DNA from: Chryseobacterium sp.
GTDB lineage: Bacteria > Bacteroidota > Bacteroidia > Flavobacteriales > Weeksellaceae
Assembly (NCBI GenBank): GCA_031277615.1
Contig: JAITMC010000026.1
Coordinates: forward strand, 62,001 to 126,000
Reading direction: 5' to 3'
DNA: 64,000 nucleotides
In this document: piece after piece, positions 61,491 to 64,000 of the stretch
How positions within the stretch are numbered: the first letter of the stretch is position 1
How the letters are laid out: every line of letters begins with the position of its first letter
The notes under the pieces: generated by a model
What the model was told of the DNA's origin: nothing
Databases searched by the model: none
Seen by the model: the letters and a program-made list of their open reading frames with translations, nothing else
Position numbers and translations under genes: made by a program

Positions 61491-62015
61491 ATGAGCAGAT
61501 CAAGATTAGACGAAATAAAAGAAGAACTCGAAAAGCTGGATATCAACCCTACTTTTTTTGCCAGAAAAGAGATTCGTGCATTACCCAATATCCTTTCCGC
61601 AGATGAAAAAATTGTTTACCTCGTTGAAGGACGAAATAAAACAGATAATCATCACATTATTTTAACGGCTACAGACCGGAGATTGATTTTTGTGGATAAA
61701 GAATTCTTGTACGGGTTGAAAGTAAAGGATTTTTCCTACGACAAAATAAGCTCTATCCAATATGAAACCTCATTAATGCTGGGCTCTATTGATATTCGTG
61801 TTGCAGATAATATAGTTGAGATAGATGGTGTGGGAAAATATGAAGCCGAGTTATTCTGTGAAAAAGTAAGAGATTTCATGTCCCGCCCGAAAATCGTTGC
61901 TTATGAACCTACCTTTTCAGAGCTGCTGGAACAGTTGGCCCGGTTAAAGGAAAGTGGGATAATAAGTGAAGAACAGTTTACCGAACAGAAGAAAATGCTC
62001 CATAATCAGGAATGA
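61491..62015 (+). CDS. Bacterial PH / SHOCT protein C
   Basis: 174-residue family member lacking the zinc ribbon. PH-like domain (about 15-130): LPNILSADEKIVYLVEGRNK, ILTATDRRLIFVDKEFL. A SHOCT motif ends it (LARLKESGIISEEQFTEQKK). The lipoprotein gene downstream overlaps its stop by 4 nt, so it is the first gene of an operon. The missing ribbon suggests that it binds other partners than proteins A and B. Confidence 0.85.
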   Translation: MSRSRLDEIKEELEKLDINPTFFARKEIRALPNILSADEKIVYLVEGRNKTDNHHIILTATDRRLIFVDKEFLYGLKVKDFSYDKISSIQYETSLMLGSIDIRVADNIVEIDGVGKYEAELFCEKVRDFMSRPKIVAYEPTFSELLEQLARLKESGIISEEQFTEQKKMLHNQE

Positions 62016-62497
62016 AATCTTATTATTTATGGCTAATAGCAGCTCTTGTCACTTCCTGTACCAGTCAGAAGAAAAACGCAGCTTATATAACAGAAGCAGA
62101 TAATCAGGCTCTGCTTCTTGATACCGGTGTTGGAGTAAAAAAAGAAACCATTGTTTCAGGAATCAGCAGTGGTGGAGTAGACATACCAGTCTCTTCGGTA
62201 ACTGTTATTTTTGATCCGAAGCGGTCGGAATATGTGAAAATTGAGAAAAAGATGGTGGCTGATAATGCTTATAACAATCAGTTCTACTATAAAAACCAAA
62301 AACTGATTAAAGCTAACATACATATTAAAAATAAACCGGATACAGACTACAGTGCCGTTTATTATTTGCACCGTAATAAATGTATTAAAAAAGTAGACGA
62401 AAACCCTGAAAGATCAGACTGTAATACTATAAAATCAGACTCGGAAACAGCTCTTCTGGATGGTCTTCCGCTACTTCCCGGGAATCATACTAAATAA
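62012..62497 (+). CDS. Predicted lipoprotein
   Basis: 161-residue protein with a lipobox (MKSYYLWLIAALVTSCTSQ, lipidated Cys near 16). The mature part has no recognised domain; a segment SEYVKIEKKMVADNAYNNQF is charged. The start overlaps the PH/SHOCT C gene by 4 nt (ATGA), indicating translational coupling. Its 3' end runs to 10 nt before the methyltransferase start. Confidence 0.8.
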   Translation: MKSYYLWLIAALVTSCTSQKKNAAYITEADNQALLLDTGVGVKKETIVSGISSGGVDIPVSSVTVIFDPKRSEYVKIEKKMVADNAYNNQFYYKNQKLIKANIHIKNKPDTDYSAVYYLHRNKCIKKVDENPERSDCNTIKSDSETALLDGLPLLPGNHTK

Positions 62498-62507
62498 AAA
62501 AATTATC

Positions 62508-63299
62508 ATGGAAAATTACTTAGAAATCAATAAAAAATCATGGAACGCCAAAGTAGAACCCCATCTGAAATCAGATTTTTACTTTGTAGAAGAGTTCTTA
62601 AACGGAAGAAGCTCATTGAATTCAATAGAACTGGAATTGCTTGGCAATATAAAAGATAAAACCATCCTGCATCTGCAGTGTCATTTCGGCCAGGACTCTA
62701 TTTCGCTTTCAAGAATGGGCGCAAAAGTTACGGGAATTGATCTTTCCGATAAAGCCATTGAAGCCGCTAGAGATCTGGCTCAGAAATCAGGGACAGATAC
62801 GGAGTTTATCTGTTCGGATGTTTATAACCTTCCGGATGTTCTGGATCAGAAATTCGATATCGTTTACACCAGCTATGGAACGATTGGATGGCTTCCCGAT
62901 CTTGACAAATGGGCAGGAATTATCAGCCACTTCCTTAAACCGGGCGGAAAGTTCATTATGGCGGAATTTCACCCGGTAGTATGGATGTACGATGATGATT
63001 TTACCAAAGTTTCCTACAATTATTTCAATGAAAAAGCGATTGTAGAAACCTATGAAGGAACCTATGCAGATCAGTCCGCCGATATTGTACAGGAATACGT
63101 TATGTGGAATCATTCTCTAGCAGATGTACTGCAAAGCTTACTGCAAAACGGTATTGAACTGAAAACGTTCCGGGAATTCGATTGGTCTCCGTATGCATGT
63201 TTCAGACATGTAGATGAATTTGAAAAAGGAAAATGGCGGATTCCGCAGTTCGGAAACAAAATACCACTCGTATATTCGTTAGCAGGAGAGAAAAAATAA
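62508..63299 (+). CDS. Class I SAM-dependent methyltransferase
   Basis: 263 residues from the ATG giving MENYLEINKKSWNAKVEPHL; the longer frame from 62460 overlaps the lipoprotein gene. The SAM-binding loop is HLQCHFGQDSISLSRMGAKV, followed by GIDLSDKAIEAA and YTSYGTIGWLPDLDKW. The C-terminal half resembles small-molecule methyltransferases of the Methyltransf_11/25 type. Substrate unknown. A palindromic terminator follows the stop. Confidence 0.9.
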   Translation: MENYLEINKKSWNAKVEPHLKSDFYFVEEFLNGRSSLNSIELELLGNIKDKTILHLQCHFGQDSISLSRMGAKVTGIDLSDKAIEAARDLAQKSGTDTEFICSDVYNLPDVLDQKFDIVYTSYGTIGWLPDLDKWAGIISHFLKPGGKFIMAEFHPVVWMYDDDFTKVSYNYFNEKAIVETYEGTYADQSADIVQEYVMWNHSLADVLQSLLQNGIELKTFREFDWSPYACFRHVDEFEKGKWRIPQFGNKIPLVYSLAGEKK

Positions 63300-63315
63300 G
63301 GCAGAAATACTTCTC

Positions 63316-63366
63316 AACCTTATAGGTTTAGTAGCCCGCACGCTTATAAACCTATAAGGTTTTTTT
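63316..63366 (+). terminator. Terminator of the methyltransferase gene (palindrome)
   Basis: AACCTTATAGGTTT (63316-63329) pairs with AAACCTATAAGGTT (63348-63361) and is followed by TTTTTT. It resembles the palindrome at 8354-8386. Confidence 0.8.
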
Positions 63367-63478
63367 ATGTTGTTTTCAGAAATAAGTAATCGTTAAATAG
63401 AGGAAGTAAAAAAGAATCTGTCTGATCATCAACTTTACGTTTTCAAAAAATATTTCGTTGATCATTAGTTCCTCCAAT

Positions 63479-63518
63479 AGAAAAAGTCACCGTAAAACAA
63501 TTACCGTGACTTTTTCTA
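63479..63518. terminator. Bidirectional hairpin terminator
   Basis: Stem AGAAAAAGTCACGGTAA / TTACCGTGACTTTTTCT-like (63479-63518). It can end the minus-strand YtxH-like gene at 63549 and has T runs on both sides. Confidence 0.75.
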
Positions 63519-63548
63519 TATATGAATGTTAAAAAAACTAATCTGCTC

Positions 63549-63785
63549 TTAGCTCAATGAATCTTCAGCTTTTGTTTTAGCTTCATCTACTTTGTTCTGA
63601 ACCTGTGAGGCAACGTCGTTGGCTTTAGTCTTCAGATCATTCCCCCATTTGTTAAGATTGTCTTTAGCGTTATTGATTTTGTCCTTTACCGCCTGTTGTT
63701 CTTCAGGAGTAGAGTTCTTGTATTTCCAATATGCTAAAGCACCAATTCCAAGTAAAGCTAATAAGCCTTTTGTTTTATTTCCCAT
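63549..63785 (-). CDS. YtxH-like small membrane protein
   Basis: 78-residue protein with one N-terminal hydrophobic helix (LLALLGIGALAYWKY) and a helical, alanine/lysine-rich remainder (VKDKINNAKDNLNKWGNDLK, ASQVQNKVDEAKTKAEDS). This resembles YtxH-type envelope stress proteins. Function is unknown. A hairpin terminator lies downstream. Confidence 0.7.
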   Translation of the reverse strand: MGNKTKGLLALLGIGALAYWKYKNSTPEEQQAVKDKINNAKDNLNKWGNDLKTKANDVASQVQNKVDEAKTKAEDSLS

Positions 63786-63888
63786 GATTTCTATTTTTTT
63801 AAGGTTGTGTTACTATTAAAATTTGTTATTAGTAAACATGTAAAATACGTGCCAAAAAAATAAATAGAATTATAAAAAAATGTTAAAA

Positions 63889-64000
63889 TTATTGAAAGAC
63901 CTTGAAATTTTGACCGTCAAAGCTGGCGAAAACCATAGTTGGATAAGAATCCTGATGGTATAAGTTTCCGTCTTTATCAATGGCAATGGCACCTGCAAAG
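63889..64000 (-). CDS. Unidentified protein, C-terminal fragment
   Basis: The window ends inside this minus-strand gene. The last 36 codons read FAGAIAIDKDGNLYHQDSYP and TMVFASFDGQNFKVFQ before TAA. A GAIAIDKDGN segment appears in enzymes of several kinds, including isoaspartyl peptidase/L-asparaginase ends and beta-propeller proteins, so no family is claimed. It is transcribed toward the YtxH-like gene (103-nt gap). Confidence 0.55.
   Translation of the reverse strand, partial: FAGAIAIDKDGNLYHQDSYPTMVFASFDGQNFKVFQ

Overview
This 64 kb window is ordinary chromosome of a flavobacterium, most likely Chryseobacterium or a close Weeksellaceae relative. The evidence is AT-rich DNA, repeated TAnnTTTG promoter boxes in place of sigma70 -10 boxes, few recognisable Shine-Dalgarno sites, a type IX secretion (T9SS) C-terminal sorting domain, LytTR/propeller-kinase pairs and tRNA genes without encoded CCA. 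I see no prophage, transposase, integrase, CRISPR array or recognisable defence system. Interest lies in small peptides, regulatory DNA, repeats, a likely RNA gene and gene fossils.

Layout. 0-8 kb: end of a DUF1294 protein, typA, a GHL10 lipoprotein, ferritin, ychF and a calcium-motif lipoprotein. 8-12.4 kb: a repeat-rich gap, then three tandem short genes for double-glycine leader, cysteine-containing peptides (two are too short for usual gene callers), an AraC regulator with an SDR it may control, and a fourth peptide of the same family. 12.5-25 kb: cardiolipin synthase, an aminotransferase, and two paralogous propeller-histidine-kinase/LytTR systems. These enclose a T9SS-exported YadA-head-like protein and a fifth double-glycine peptide, all on the minus strand.

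25-38 kb: parE-orf-parC-rhomboid operon, a membrane AraC regulator, an SDR/epimerase pair, and a minus-strand operon of sua5, a CPBP protease, yaaA, prmC and DUF4180. 38.5-39 kb: four identical tandem initiator tRNA genes under one promoter and one terminator. 39-42 kb: a MocR regulator divergent from a GNAT gene around an inverted repeat, then a promoter-to-terminator unit of about 240 nt that looks like a structured non-coding RNA. 43-48 kb: a large TPR protein and a WG-repeat/Sel1 protein.

48-53.4 kb: an eight-gene minus-strand run (arginase-like, HPP, zinc ribbon, TIGR01777 epimerase, NUDIX, hypothetical, DUF2750, DUF2306), with a palindromic operator candidate in its promoter. 54-58.7 kb: an ssb-HRDC pair, hisS, a leucine-rich repeat protein and a DDAH-like enzyme. 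58.8-62 kb: a local expansion of bacterial-PH/SHOCT proteins (three intact genes and two SHOCT fossils) around a GNAT gene. 62-64 kb: a lipoprotein, a methyltransferase, a YtxH-like protein and the 3' end of an unidentified gene.

The best candidates for something undescribed are the dispersed family of GG-leader peptides ending in C-x4-C-[RQ] with a common promoter variant (9.06-9.63 and 12.17-12.36 kb), and the structured RNA at 41.53-41.77 kb. All family assignments come from reading motifs; no database search was run.
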